From Hahella ganghwensis DSM 17046 (GTDB lineage: Bacteria; Pseudomonadota; Gammaproteobacteria; Pseudomonadales; Oleiphilaceae), in contig NZ_AQXX01000104.1 of the NCBI RefSeq assembly GCF_000376785.1, positions 1 through 59,469 on the forward strand: DNA of 59,469 nt. The letters run 5' to 3'. Each line of letters opens with the position of its first letter. The first letter of the stretch is position 1. Position numbers and translations under genes: made by a program. The notes under the pieces are model-generated. The model saw nothing but the letters and a program-made list of their open reading frames with translations, was not told the origin of the DNA and ran no database searches. Positions 52,476-59,469 of the stretch are shown in pieces.

Positions 52476-54730
52476 TTTAGCACGTAGGACTCACGGCTTT
52501 TCCGAACCCAGGTAATCATTTCAGAGGCTGGCATGGGGCGGGCGAAAAAATATCCCTGCATGGCATCCACCTGGCGGAGGGAAAGCTGGTTAACCTGATA
52601 GTCATCTTCCACACCCTCGGCAATGACCCGCAGTTCCAACTGCTTCGCAATCGCAATGATGGCATCAATGATGGCAGTATCATCTCCTCCGGGCGTCAGT
52701 TGCTGGACGAAACTGCCGTCGATTTTGAGCTCGTCAATCGGAAAGTTGTGGAGATATGCCAGGGATGAATACCCGGTACCAAAGTCGTCCACAGAGAAAC
52801 GAAAACCGAGATCCCTGAGTCTGTGCATCAGATTGACTGTATTATCGATGTTGTCCATCAACATACTTTCCGTGATTTCCAACTTAAAGTGGCGGGGAGA
52901 CAACTGGTAAGTATCGAGTGTGCTGACCAGCGAATTTTCCAAGGTAAAGTCAAACTGCCCGGCGCTGATATTTATGGCAATGGAGAATCCCTCATCAATT
53001 AATGAGGCCTCTTTGAGTTGCAATATTAACTGGCAGGAATCGTCGAGAACTGCCTGTTGTAAATGGTGGATGTGACCGGACTGTTCTGCCACGGGAATGA
53101 AGTGAGCTGGCGAAATCAGACCTTTTTTCGGATGGCGCCAGCGAATCAGTGCTTCTGCACCGATAAGTCCTCCCTGCATATCAATTTGGGGCTGAAAGAA
53201 GGCGCAAAAATGTCTTTGTGTAATGGCAGTGGAGATCTCGCTCTCCACTTCCAGTCTCTTATCGATAAGTTCCTGTAGAGCCGGCTCATAGAATGCATAA
53301 CAGTTGCGCCCCATTTTCTTGGCCCGATACATCGCGGCATCGGCGTGCTTGAGAATATCATCCGTTGTCTCATTCACATCTTCGATCAACTTGATGCCTA
53401 TGCTGCCCCCGATCCTGTAATCACCGTTTCCCAGATGAAAGGTATGCGACAGGTTGGTTAACAGTTTTTTGGAGACTGAAGTGGCCTGGTCCATGATCAG
53501 GTTTTTGTCCTTTTCCATGGATTCCAGAATAATGACGAATTCATCGCCGCCAATTCTGGAAAAGGTATCCGTATCCCGCAGCAGTGGCTTGAGGCGTTGG
53601 GTCACTTTTACCAGCAGCTGATCACCGACGTTATGTCCGAGGGAGTCGTTGATGCGTTTAAAATCATCCAGATCCAAGAACAATAGAGCTCCGATGGTCT
53701 GGTGGCGTTTGACTTTGTCGATGGTCCCCTGGAGGCGGTCAGTCATAAGTCGTCGGTTAGGCTGGTCAGTGAGAGGGTCATAAAAGGCCAGTTGTTCGAT
53801 ACGCAGGTCTGCCTTCTTCTTGTCCGTGATGTCCCGGGCCACCCAAAGGATATGTTGACGATCAGGGGACTCGTGCAGGTAGTGCTTTACACGTACAAAG
53901 CGACCTTCGAAGCAACGCTTTCCCTTCGCAACTTCCATTTCGTATTCGCACACCTGGACTTCGTCAGTTTTCAACACGTGTTTGATCAATGCCATGAACG
54001 ATTGGGTCTGCTCAGGTGACATGCCCCGGGTGGCTACCTGCCCGATCAACCCTTCCGGATTTTTTGCCGGTAGTTGCGGGCTATCTCCATAAAAATCCAC
54101 ATAACAACCTTTCTCATCAACCACGATAATCTGATCGGGCATAGCGCTGGTAATAGCGCGAATCTTCTCGTTTGTATTTTTCAGGCTGACCAGTAGGTCT
54201 GATTCCCGGTCTGAAGTCTGGTGCCTCTCAATTGCAAGGCCTGACAAATGGGTAAAATAGTCGATCAGTGACAGATGAACTTTGTGAGGCGACTTAACCT
54301 CGGTGTAGTAAATGGCAAAGCTGCCCAGGATTTCTTTCCGTGAAGAGAATATCGGCGTTGACCAGCATGCCTTCAGGCCATGTTTAAGGGCGATGTCTTT
54401 GAAGTCCTGCCACAGAAGGTCATGTTCAATATCGCTCACAATGACCTGCTTATCGGTGAATGCTGATGTGCCGCAGGAACCGGCATTGTTTCCGATCGTC
54501 ATTCCGTCAATGCTTTGACAATATGCGGAAGGCAGGCTGGGCGCGGCACCGTGCCACAACTGATGGCCTTTCAAAACCAGGATGGAGCTTTTGGCTTCCG
54601 GCGTACCAATAATGGACTCAATGAGCTGGCAAATGGTCTTGAGGCACTCCGGCAAAGGAATCCCCAGCGCAATTTGCTCAATAATTTTTTGTTGGGCTTG
54701 AAGTAAGTCCGACAGCTGATTGATATTCAT
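52463..54730 (-). CDS. GAF-PAS-GGDEF-EAL c-di-GMP protein
   Basis: A 755-residue cytoplasmic protein without membrane helices. Order: N-terminal GAF (about residues 25-175; IVSDIEHDLLWQDFKDIAL), PAS/PAC (about 190-310; QIIVVDEKGCYVDFYG, WVARDITDKKK), GGDEF (SRIGGDEFVIILE with an upstream RDTD I-site) and EAL (AEALIRWRHPKKG, NISAGQF, ITESMLMD, DDFGTGYSSLAYLH, IAEGVEDD). All phosphodiesterase residues I can check are present, so it is probably an active PDE with a GGDEF domain that may be active or regulatory. It overlaps the proline-racemase gene tail to tail by 13 bases. Confidence 0.94.
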   Translation of the reverse strand: MNINQLSDLLQAQQKIIEQIALGIPLPECLKTICQLIESIIGTPEAKSSILVLKGHQLWHGAAPSLPSAYCQSIDGMTIGNNAGSCGTSAFTDKQVIVSDIEHDLLWQDFKDIALKHGLKACWSTPIFSSRKEILGSFAIYYTEVKSPHKVHLSLIDYFTHLSGLAIERHQTSDRESDLLVSLKNTNEKIRAITSAMPDQIIVVDEKGCYVDFYGDSPQLPAKNPEGLIGQVATRGMSPEQTQSFMALIKHVLKTDEVQVCEYEMEVAKGKRCFEGRFVRVKHYLHESPDRQHILWVARDITDKKKADLRIEQLAFYDPLTDQPNRRLMTDRLQGTIDKVKRHQTIGALLFLDLDDFKRINDSLGHNVGDQLLVKVTQRLKPLLRDTDTFSRIGGDEFVIILESMEKDKNLIMDQATSVSKKLLTNLSHTFHLGNGDYRIGGSIGIKLIEDVNETTDDILKHADAAMYRAKKMGRNCYAFYEPALQELIDKRLEVESEISTAITQRHFCAFFQPQIDMQGGLIGAEALIRWRHPKKGLISPAHFIPVAEQSGHIHHLQQAVLDDSCQLILQLKEASLIDEGFSIAINISAGQFDFTLENSLVSTLDTYQLSPRHFKLEITESMLMDNIDNTVNLMHRLRDLGFRFSVDDFGTGYSSLAYLHNFPIDELKIDGSFVQQLTPGGDDTAIIDAIIAIAKQLELRVIAEGVEDDYQVNQLSLRQVDAMQGYFFARPMPASEMITWVRKSRESYVLNYDI

Positions 54731-54827
54731 GTGGCCGGATTCTGGTAACCGTTCTCGATACCAGTATAGACCTGATTCTCAATTTTCGGTTTTGAAGCTT
54801 ATTGAGGTTAAAACCATACTGAATGGG

Positions 54828-55397
54828 TTATCTGCGTTCCAGTAACATCAAGAGAATGTTCTTTGCCCGCCTGGCGGCTTCTTTTGCGCAGGCTGTGTGT
54901 GCGCTGACAATCGCGCCGTCAATCAGCAGACAGATATCCCTGGCAAGTTCTTCGGGCTGGTCTGTTTCAGGGGGCAGGAGTTGGGTGATGAACTCCAGCA
55001 TGGAGAGTTTACATTGTGAGGCCATTCTGTGGATGGGGTGAGATTTCTGGCAAAACTCAGCACTGGCGTTGATAAAATTGCAGCCGAAAAAATTCTCTGA
55101 GTTAAACCATTCATCAAGTATATCAAACAGCGCCAGGATTTTTCCGGCCGGATGCTCAGGGTAGCGGTCGATTGTGACTTCATCCACGCGGCGACGCAGC
55201 CACTGATCAAACTCTTTTTGTCTCAGCTCGAGAACCGCCTGGATCAGCTCATCTTTGGACTTGAAGTGTTTGTACATCGTGGTTTTGGAAACACCAGACG
55301 CTGCCTGCACCCGATCAATTCCCGTGGCATTGAAGCCATGTTCATTGAATAACTGCAGGGCTGTCTGAAGCAAATGTTCCCGTCGACTGGCTGTCAT
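54828..55397 (-). CDS. TetR/AcrR family transcriptional regulator
   Basis: 189 residues from the ATG at 55397, with AAGG five bases upstream. The frame extends to a GTG at 55412. The N-terminal helix-turn-helix is clear: LLQTALQLFNEHGFNATGID, RVQAASGVSKTTMYKHFKS (about residues 9-50). The C-terminal ligand domain contains EDFFGCNF-like residues (ENFFGCNFINASAEFCQ) as in AcrR/YxaF-type regulators. A single TGTACA lies in its upstream region (55477-55482), the same hexamer as in the two palindromes before the nearby HPP gene, so it is a candidate for that operator. The link is weak. Confidence 0.9.
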   Translation of the reverse strand: MTASRREHLLQTALQLFNEHGFNATGIDRVQAASGVSKTTMYKHFKSKDELIQAVLELRQKEFDQWLRRRVDEVTIDRYPEHPAGKILALFDILDEWFNSENFFGCNFINASAEFCQKSHPIHRMASQCKLSMLEFITQLLPPETDQPEELARDICLLIDGAIVSAHTACAKEAARRAKNILLMLLERR

Positions 55398-55518
55398 TGT
55401 ACCTTGTCCCACCTGTTGTCTTTGAAATCCAACCTGTGTTGATTAAAAGACGAATGATCGCATAACCCGTGATCACTGTACATTTCCTGATATTTTAAGC
55501 CGCTGTATGAAAGATTGA

Positions 55519-56181
55519 TCAATAAAACTCAGCCAGTCGGTTTGCCAGTGTTTCTCTGGCTCTAAATATTCTTGAACGAACAGTTCCGATAGGTGCATTG
55601 GTCACTTCAGCAATATCAGCATAATGCAGGCCGTCATTCTCCAATAACAGGAAAGCGGTTCGTTGTTCTGTCGGCAGCTCTTCTATGGCACTCTGCAGAT
55701 GATGTTGAAGCTCCTCAGTGTGTCGCTGCTGATCCGGTTCATAGATCGTGTCATCCGAGATAGCTGCCATCGTCATTTCAGAGCTATCGCTGTCTAACAC
55801 CGCATGCTTCTTATGTTCTTTATTGAGGTATATATATGCCGTATTAATAGCAATCCGGTACAGCCAGGTGTAGAAATGACTGTCGTAGCGAAACCGTTTG
55901 ATACCCTTGTAAGCCCGGATAAAGGTCTCCTGGGCTACATCCACAACTGCATCGCGGTCTCTCATATAAGCAGCAACGGCATTCAGTATGCGTGCTTGAT
56001 AACGAACAACCAACCAGTCGAAAGCCTGTCTGAATCCTTTCTGGGAGGCTTCAATCAACACATGATCAGAATCGCCGGCACTGAACTCTTGGGGTGAACC
56101 GGGGGGCGCTATTTCCTCTGGTAGTTGCCAGTCTATCGTCAGAGTGGGCTCAGGTGCCTGGCAGCATGCGGAAGGGACCAT
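55519..56181 (-). CDS. RpoE-like ECF RNA polymerase sigma factor, no adjacent anti-sigma gene
   Basis: 220 residues starting behind GAGGATG. An unusual N-terminal extension of about 35 residues (CCQAPEPTLTIDWQLPEEI) precedes region 2 (AFDWLVVRYQARILNAVAAY, VDVAQETFIRAYKGIKRF, FYTWLYRIAINTAYIYLNK) and region 4 (LPTEQRTAFLLLENDGLHYA, EVTNAPIGTVRSRIFRARE). The core resembles RpoE/AlgU. The usual rseA/mucA gene does not follow; a TetR gene lies 121 bases downstream. Control may be by the extension, by a distant anti-sigma factor or by transcription. Confidence 0.92.
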   Translation of the reverse strand: MVPSACCQAPEPTLTIDWQLPEEIAPPGSPQEFSAGDSDHVLIEASQKGFRQAFDWLVVRYQARILNAVAAYMRDRDAVVDVAQETFIRAYKGIKRFRYDSHFYTWLYRIAINTAYIYLNKEHKKHAVLDSDSSEMTMAAISDDTIYEPDQQRHTEELQHHLQSAIEELPTEQRTAFLLLENDGLHYADIAEVTNAPIGTVRSRIFRARETLANRLAEFY

Positions 56182-56258
56182 ATTTCATCCTCAATAATGG
56201 AGTCCAGTAAGCTGGATCAGGTTAGGTTCTGTTTTGGTTCTGTTTGGGTTGTCCGGGG

Positions 56259-56744
56259 TCAGGTTTGTCGACAGGGGTAGCTGGTCGACCTGGATAAGCG
56301 GTGATACAGAACGGCCATAAGCACCAGGGCAGCACTGCCAGAAAGCACAGGGAATAAAAGAAACCAGGTATTTTCATGGCCCAGTAATACCACCAGAGGA
56401 TCGGCACCGGCCGGTGGGTGGACAATTTTCAGTAATACCATCAGGGCGATTGCCAGTGCAGTTGCCGCTGCAAGTGTCCAGGGATCAGGACCGGAGACCT
56501 GTAACGCGAGCATTCCAATCAATGTGGAAACCACATGTCCACCGATAACATTTGCCGGTTGTGAGAAAGGGCTGGCAGGTGCGGCAAACAACAGCACACA
56601 ACTGGCCCCAAAAGGTGCCATGAGCAGTGGCAGCTCGCTAAGCCCTGACATGGAGGCGAGGACGAATATCGCAAAGGCGCCCCCTGTACCTGCCAAAACT
56701 GCGTTTTTGAATCTTCCGTCCAAAGAGCGTAGCCATCGTCGCAT
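56259..56744 (-). CDS. HPP family membrane protein
   Basis: About 161 residues from the ATG at 56744 (MRRWLRSLDG), preceded by GGAG and AGGA. An ATG at 56759 has no ribosome-binding site. Four hydrophobic helices carry the HPP-family hallmarks: LLMAPFGASCVLLFAAP, SPFSQPANVIGGHVVS and IVHPPAGADPLVVLLG, the His-Pro-Pro motif that names the family. HPP proteins are small integral membrane proteins; a plant chloroplast relative transports nitrite, but bacterial function is open. Two TGTACAGRTCTGTACA palindromes lie 46-95 bases upstream of the start. Confidence 0.9.
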   Translation of the reverse strand: MRRWLRSLDGRFKNAVLAGTGGAFAIFVLASMSGLSELPLLMAPFGASCVLLFAAPASPFSQPANVIGGHVVSTLIGMLALQVSGPDPWTLAAATALAIALMVLLKIVHPPAGADPLVVLLGHENTWFLLFPVLSGSAALVLMAVLYHRLSRSTSYPCRQT

Positions 56745-56788
56745 TCCTGCGTCTCCCATCGTGATGTGTTCTGATAACGCTGATCGAG

Positions 56789-56806
56789 GTGTACAGGTCT
56801 GTACAC
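56789..56806. promoter_or_regulatory. Operator-like palindrome 1 upstream of the HPP gene
   Basis: GTGTACAG and CTGTACAC flank the two central bases GT, an 8-2-8 perfect dyad. Its core matches palindrome 2 (TGTACAGRTCTGTACA). Centres are 34 bases apart, about three helical turns. It lies 46-62 bases before the HPP ATG. Confidence 0.75.
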
Positions 56807-56823
56807 TGTGTGGTAATGCTAGG

Positions 56824-56839
56824 TGTACAGATCTGTACA
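56824..56839. promoter_or_regulatory. Operator-like palindrome 2 upstream of the HPP gene
   Basis: TGTACAGATCTGTACA is a perfect 16-bp palindrome, the same as palindrome 1 except for one central base. Two near-identical dyads on one face of the helix point to cooperative binding of a dimeric regulator. The nearby TetR-family protein is the most local candidate. Confidence 0.75.
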
Positions 56840-56991
56840 TGTCAAGGAAAAGTTTGCCCGGGGAATGTTGAATACTGAAGGAATGGAGTTGTTGGGGAAC
56901 TTAACGGGCAAGGGTCTGTCTATCCACAATAATCAATCTGGTGTCAGTGTTGACGGCATTCAATGTAAATAAGAAGAAATGAGGTGGCCTC

Positions 56992-57723
56992 ATGAGCCTA
57001 TGGAATCCGGCGATGGCGGCAAAAAGACATCGATTTCTGGTGGTTGAGGATGAAGAAGATATTGCCGAGCTGGTGGCTCTGCATCTCGGTGATCTTAATG
57101 GTGACGTGACCACTGAAGGAGATGGTGCCCGGGGGCTGGAAAAGGCGTTGAATGATCAGTGGGACATGGTCTTTCTGGATTTGCGTCTGCCCACAGTGGA
57201 CGGCCTGGATATTTGCCGGGCGCTGAGAAGTCAGGCGAGCTATGTCCCGGTGATGATGGTGACATCGAGGTCCAGTGAACTGGACAAAGTGCTGGGGTTG
57301 GAAATCGGTGCTGATGATTACCTGGTCAAGCCGTTCAGCATGATTGAGCTTAAAGCCAGGGTAAAAGCATTACTCAGAAGAGCACATCAGTCTCGGTCTG
57401 TTCCGGCACCGGAAGACCTGGAATATGGGGAGTTATTACTGAATCTTGGGCGTCGCAAAGTTGCTGTCCGCGATCAGGAATTGGAGTTGACTGCGAAAGA
57501 GTTTGATCTTTTATGGTTTTTCGCCAGTCATCCCGGACAGGTTTTTAAACGCTATGAATTATTGAATAAGGTGTGGGGTTATGGGTACGAAGGTTATGAG
57601 CATACCGTAAATTCTCATATCAACCGTCTTCGCTCCAAGCTCGAACCAGACCCTGCCCACCCAAAGTTTATTGAAACAGTATGGGGCGTCGGCTATCGAT
57701 TTCGTGAACCGGCAAGTCTCTGA
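56992..57723 (+). CDS. OmpR/PhoB-family response regulator
   Basis: 243 residues starting behind GAGGTGG. The receiver domain has the acidic pocket VVEDEEDI (residues 17-24), phospho-acceptor Asp63 in FLDLRLPTVDG, the switch Thr in MMVTSRS and Lys in YLVKPFS. The C-terminal winged helix (about residues 140-238) has LTAKEFDLLWFFASHPGQVF, VNSHINRLRSKLE and VWGVGYRF. It is coupled to the sensor kinase by TGATG. The signal and regulon are unknown. The divergent HPP gene and its operators lie about 150 bases away and could belong to its regulon. Confidence 0.94.
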   Translation: MSLWNPAMAAKRHRFLVVEDEEDIAELVALHLGDLNGDVTTEGDGARGLEKALNDQWDMVFLDLRLPTVDGLDICRALRSQASYVPVMMVTSRSSELDKVLGLEIGADDYLVKPFSMIELKARVKALLRRAHQSRSVPAPEDLEYGELLLNLGRRKVAVRDQELELTAKEFDLLWFFASHPGQVFKRYELLNKVWGYGYEGYEHTVNSHINRLRSKLEPDPAHPKFIETVWGVGYRFREPASL

Positions 57724-59231
57724 TGTTAAGCCGGTTGCCCCTGTATCATCGTATGACGCTATTATTCACCGGTATCGCTCTGGTGGCTATTTCCGGATTT
57801 ATGGTGCTCGCGATCTGGAGTAGTGACCGTTATCATCTGGAGGTCACTCAGCGCCTCCATGCCGACCTGGCCAACTATATACTGGAACATCTACCCGAAC
57901 CGGTATTCACACCAGAAAGCTCTGTCAATAAGACTGTCCTGAACTCAATTGCCCACAGCACTATGATGATTAACCCGTCGGTGGAAGTGTACCTGCTGAG
58001 TACGGAAGGAGACGTTCTCGGGCACGCTCTACCTGACAGAGAAATTGCAACGAAGCGGATTGATATGAAGCCGGTGCAACGGTATCTGACGCACTCTGGT
58101 GAATTACCTGTTGAGGGGAGTAATCCGCGGAAGGTGACGGAAAGCAGCATATTCTCTGTGGCACCGGTGATGATCAACGACCGACTTAAAGGCTATCTGT
58201 ATGTTGTGCTTGCCAGTCAGGAAGCGAACACCATGGCCAGCCGGATTCTGGATGGGCATATATTTCGCGTGACGCTGGCGGCGCTTTCAGCACTGCTGGT
58301 ACTGACAGGTTTATCCTGTCTTATCAGTTTCCGACAGGTGACAAGACCGTTACGGCGATTGACGAAGCTGGTTCGCCAGTATCGTCTGTCCCACCTGGAT
58401 GGAAGCAGCCCTGACAAAAAAATAACCCGAGATGAGCTCGTAGAGCTGGAGCACTCTTTTGCGCTGATGCGAGAGCGAATCCAGCAGCAGTTTGAGCACC
58501 TTAAGCGGGCCGATCAATTACGGCGGGAGCTGGTATCCAATGTGTCCCACGACCTGAGGACGCCATTGGCCACAATGCAGGGATATCTCGAAACCCTGAC
58601 CCTGAAGTTTGACCACCTGAACGCCGATAAGCGGCGTCAGTATCTTCAGGTTGCCTACCGGCATACCAGAAATATGACTCGTTTAGTCAGTCAGCTTTTC
58701 GAGCTGTCCAAGTTGGAGGCGGGTAGAGTTGAGCCCAGAATGGAAGTGTTCTCCATGGCTGAATTGCTGTCAGATATCCGGCAGGATTTCGAATTGATCG
58801 CTCAGAGGAAGAATATTGCTTTGACGTTGGAGACGTCGGATCAAGATGGCTGTGTACAGGCAGACATCGAACTGATTCAGAGAGTACTACAGAACCTGTT
58901 GGACAATGCTCTTCGTCACACCCCCAGGGGAGGCAGAATCGCCCTGGGGATCGAACAAAGGGAGAAAGTGGTGGAAGTCCGTCTTACGGATTCGGGGCAG
59001 GGCATTCCAGTCAGCGAAATACCCTTGGTATTTGAACGCTTTTATCAGTCTGAATCCGGGCAGTATCAGGGGCGTCAGGGAGGTGCAGGGCTTGGGCTCA
59101 GTATTGTCAGGCGAATACTGGAACTACATGGTTCCAGTATTCGGGTGCACTCGATTGAGTCGCAAGGCGCCTGTTTTGTAAGCGTCCGGCTATCACAGGT
59201 TGACCGGACCGCTCCAGTTGTGAGGCAGTAA
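57723..59231 (+). CDS. HAMP-domain sensor histidine kinase, 3' end fused to an IS66 remnant
   Basis: 502 residues as read. Order: membrane helix 1 (about residues 12-30), periplasmic sensor to about 180, helix 2 (VTLAALSALLVLTGLSCLIS), HAMP (FRQVTRPLRRLTKLVRQYR), the DHp domain with phospho-His in NVSHDLRTPLATMQGYLE, and an ATP-binding domain with N box (VLQNLLDNALRHT), G1 (DSGQGIP), F box (FERFYQ) and G2 (GGAGLGLSIVRRI). The start overlaps the regulator stop by TGATG. Coding after about residue 485 lies in an IS66-type end (GTAAGCGTCC at 59178), so the natural last few residues are replaced. All catalytic boxes remain, and the kinase may still work. Confidence 0.92.
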   Translation: MLSRLPLYHRMTLLFTGIALVAISGFMVLAIWSSDRYHLEVTQRLHADLANYILEHLPEPVFTPESSVNKTVLNSIAHSTMMINPSVEVYLLSTEGDVLGHALPDREIATKRIDMKPVQRYLTHSGELPVEGSNPRKVTESSIFSVAPVMINDRLKGYLYVVLASQEANTMASRILDGHIFRVTLAALSALLVLTGLSCLISFRQVTRPLRRLTKLVRQYRLSHLDGSSPDKKITRDELVELEHSFALMRERIQQQFEHLKRADQLRRELVSNVSHDLRTPLATMQGYLETLTLKFDHLNADKRRQYLQVAYRHTRNMTRLVSQLFELSKLEAGRVEPRMEVFSMAELLSDIRQDFELIAQRKNIALTLETSDQDGCVQADIELIQRVLQNLLDNALRHTPRGGRIALGIEQREKVVEVRLTDSGQGIPVSEIPLVFERFYQSESGQYQGRQGGAGLGLSIVRRILELHGSSIRVHSIESQGACFVSVRLSQVDRTAPVVRQ

Positions 59232-59469
59232 TTCAGCAATGGCACTGTTCTTCTGCGTCGGCAGACGCGCCAGTACATCTTTCAGATAAGCATAGGGATC
59301 ATGTCCGTTCAGTTTGGCCGATTGGATCAGACTCATTACTGCCGCTGCCCGCTGACCACTGCGCAGCGATCCGGCAAACAACCAGTTGGAACGACCCAGC
59401 GCCCAAGGCCGGATCTGGTTTTCCACCCAATTATTGTCGATGGGCACGGCGCCATCCTCCAGGTAGCGT
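59178..59469 (-). mobile_element. IS66-type insertion sequence, one end
   Basis: GTAAGCGTCCGGC at 59178-59190 has the GTAAGCG form of IS66-family terminal repeats. The TnpC reading frame ends 15 bases inside it. The other end, and so the 8-bp target duplication, lies beyond the window. Confidence 0.65.
59193..59469 (-). CDS. IS66-family transposase TnpC, C-terminal part (runs off the window)
   Basis: The frame is open from the right edge to the stop at 59193-59195. It reads RYLEDGAVPIDNNWVENQIR, then PWALGRSNWLFAGSLRSGQR and a tail LNGHDPYAYLKDVLARLP ending LLPHNWSGPVNL. DNNWVENQIRP with the catalytic Glu and the GHDPYAYLKDVL tail are hallmarks of IS66 TnpC. Only about 91 C-terminal residues are inside the window. 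Its last 39 bases overlap the end of the kinase reading frame on the other strand. Confidence 0.92.
   Translation of the reverse strand, partial: RYLEDGAVPIDNNWVENQIRPWALGRSNWLFAGSLRSGQRAAAVMSLIQSAKLNGHDPYAYLKDVLARLPTQKNSAIAELLPHNWSGPVNL

Overview
This window looks like chromosome of a free-living, heterotrophic marine-type gammaproteobacterium, Oceanospirillales or Hahellaceae-like by gene content. That placement is an inference from gene families, not from a marker gene. GC is moderate. The families include Epd, RsmE, Rof, PPK2-type Pap, a TRAP transporter, YihY/BrkB, DUF748, DUF445, several c-di-GMP proteins and a SAM-cycle operon. I saw no tRNA, rRNA, CRISPR array, prophage or integron. 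The two edges are insertion-sequence remnants: an IS5-type transposase tail with its terminal repeat on the left, and an IS66-type TnpC tail on the right that cuts into a sensor kinase gene.

Layout. 1-273: IS5 end. 372-2767: translationally coupled pair, an archaeal-type NMP/thymidine phosphorylase and a short archaeal-like PRPP synthetase. 2816-9703: a 7TM diguanylate-cyclase-like protein with a degenerate GGDEF site, a 2-hydroxyacid dehydrogenase, an ECF42-type sigma factor with its DGPF/YCII partner and a recognisable cognate promoter, YjbQ and YihY. 9724-19701: envelope genes (DUF748/AsmA-like, DUF445), then rsmE followed by an RND efflux pair. 19863-22616: a GGDEF-EAL protein.

22993-27741: the SAM-cycle operon, an ArsR-type regulator fused to a methyltransferase, then metK, ahcY and metF. 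It has a repeated TATCnATATC operator region in front and a strong hairpin after metF. 27942-30060: small or odd genes, including an ORF with a 9-nt microsatellite and an apparent start-codon duplication, DUF3185, MscS and DUF1330. 30491-36074: the tkt-epd-pgk-fba carbon-metabolism cluster with hairpins in its gaps. 36384-44460: a lysophospholipase-like hydrolase, an OmpA lipoprotein, Dabb, Rof, a BASS transporter, DUF2878, Pap, a small secreted protein and an M20 peptidase.

44496-52475: an HDOD-GAF protein, then a TRAP transporter (dctPQM) with a universal stress protein, a zinc-less MDR oxidoreductase and a proline-racemase-family enzyme whose two catalytic cysteines are Ser and Thr. This reads as an uptake and catabolism module. 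52463-56759: a GAF-PAS-GGDEF-EAL protein, a TetR regulator, an orphan RpoE-like sigma factor, and an HPP-family membrane protein under two near-identical palindromes. 56992-59231: an OmpR-type two-component pair whose kinase gene runs into the IS66 remnant.

Most promising for follow-up: the phosphorylase/PRPP-synthetase pair, the Ser/Thr proline-racemase homologue in its TRAP context, the methyltransferase-fused SAM-cycle regulator with its operator array, the twin palindromes before the HPP gene, and several 16-19 bp tandem duplications, two of which sit on start codons. No clearly undescribed multi-gene defence or mobile system was found.
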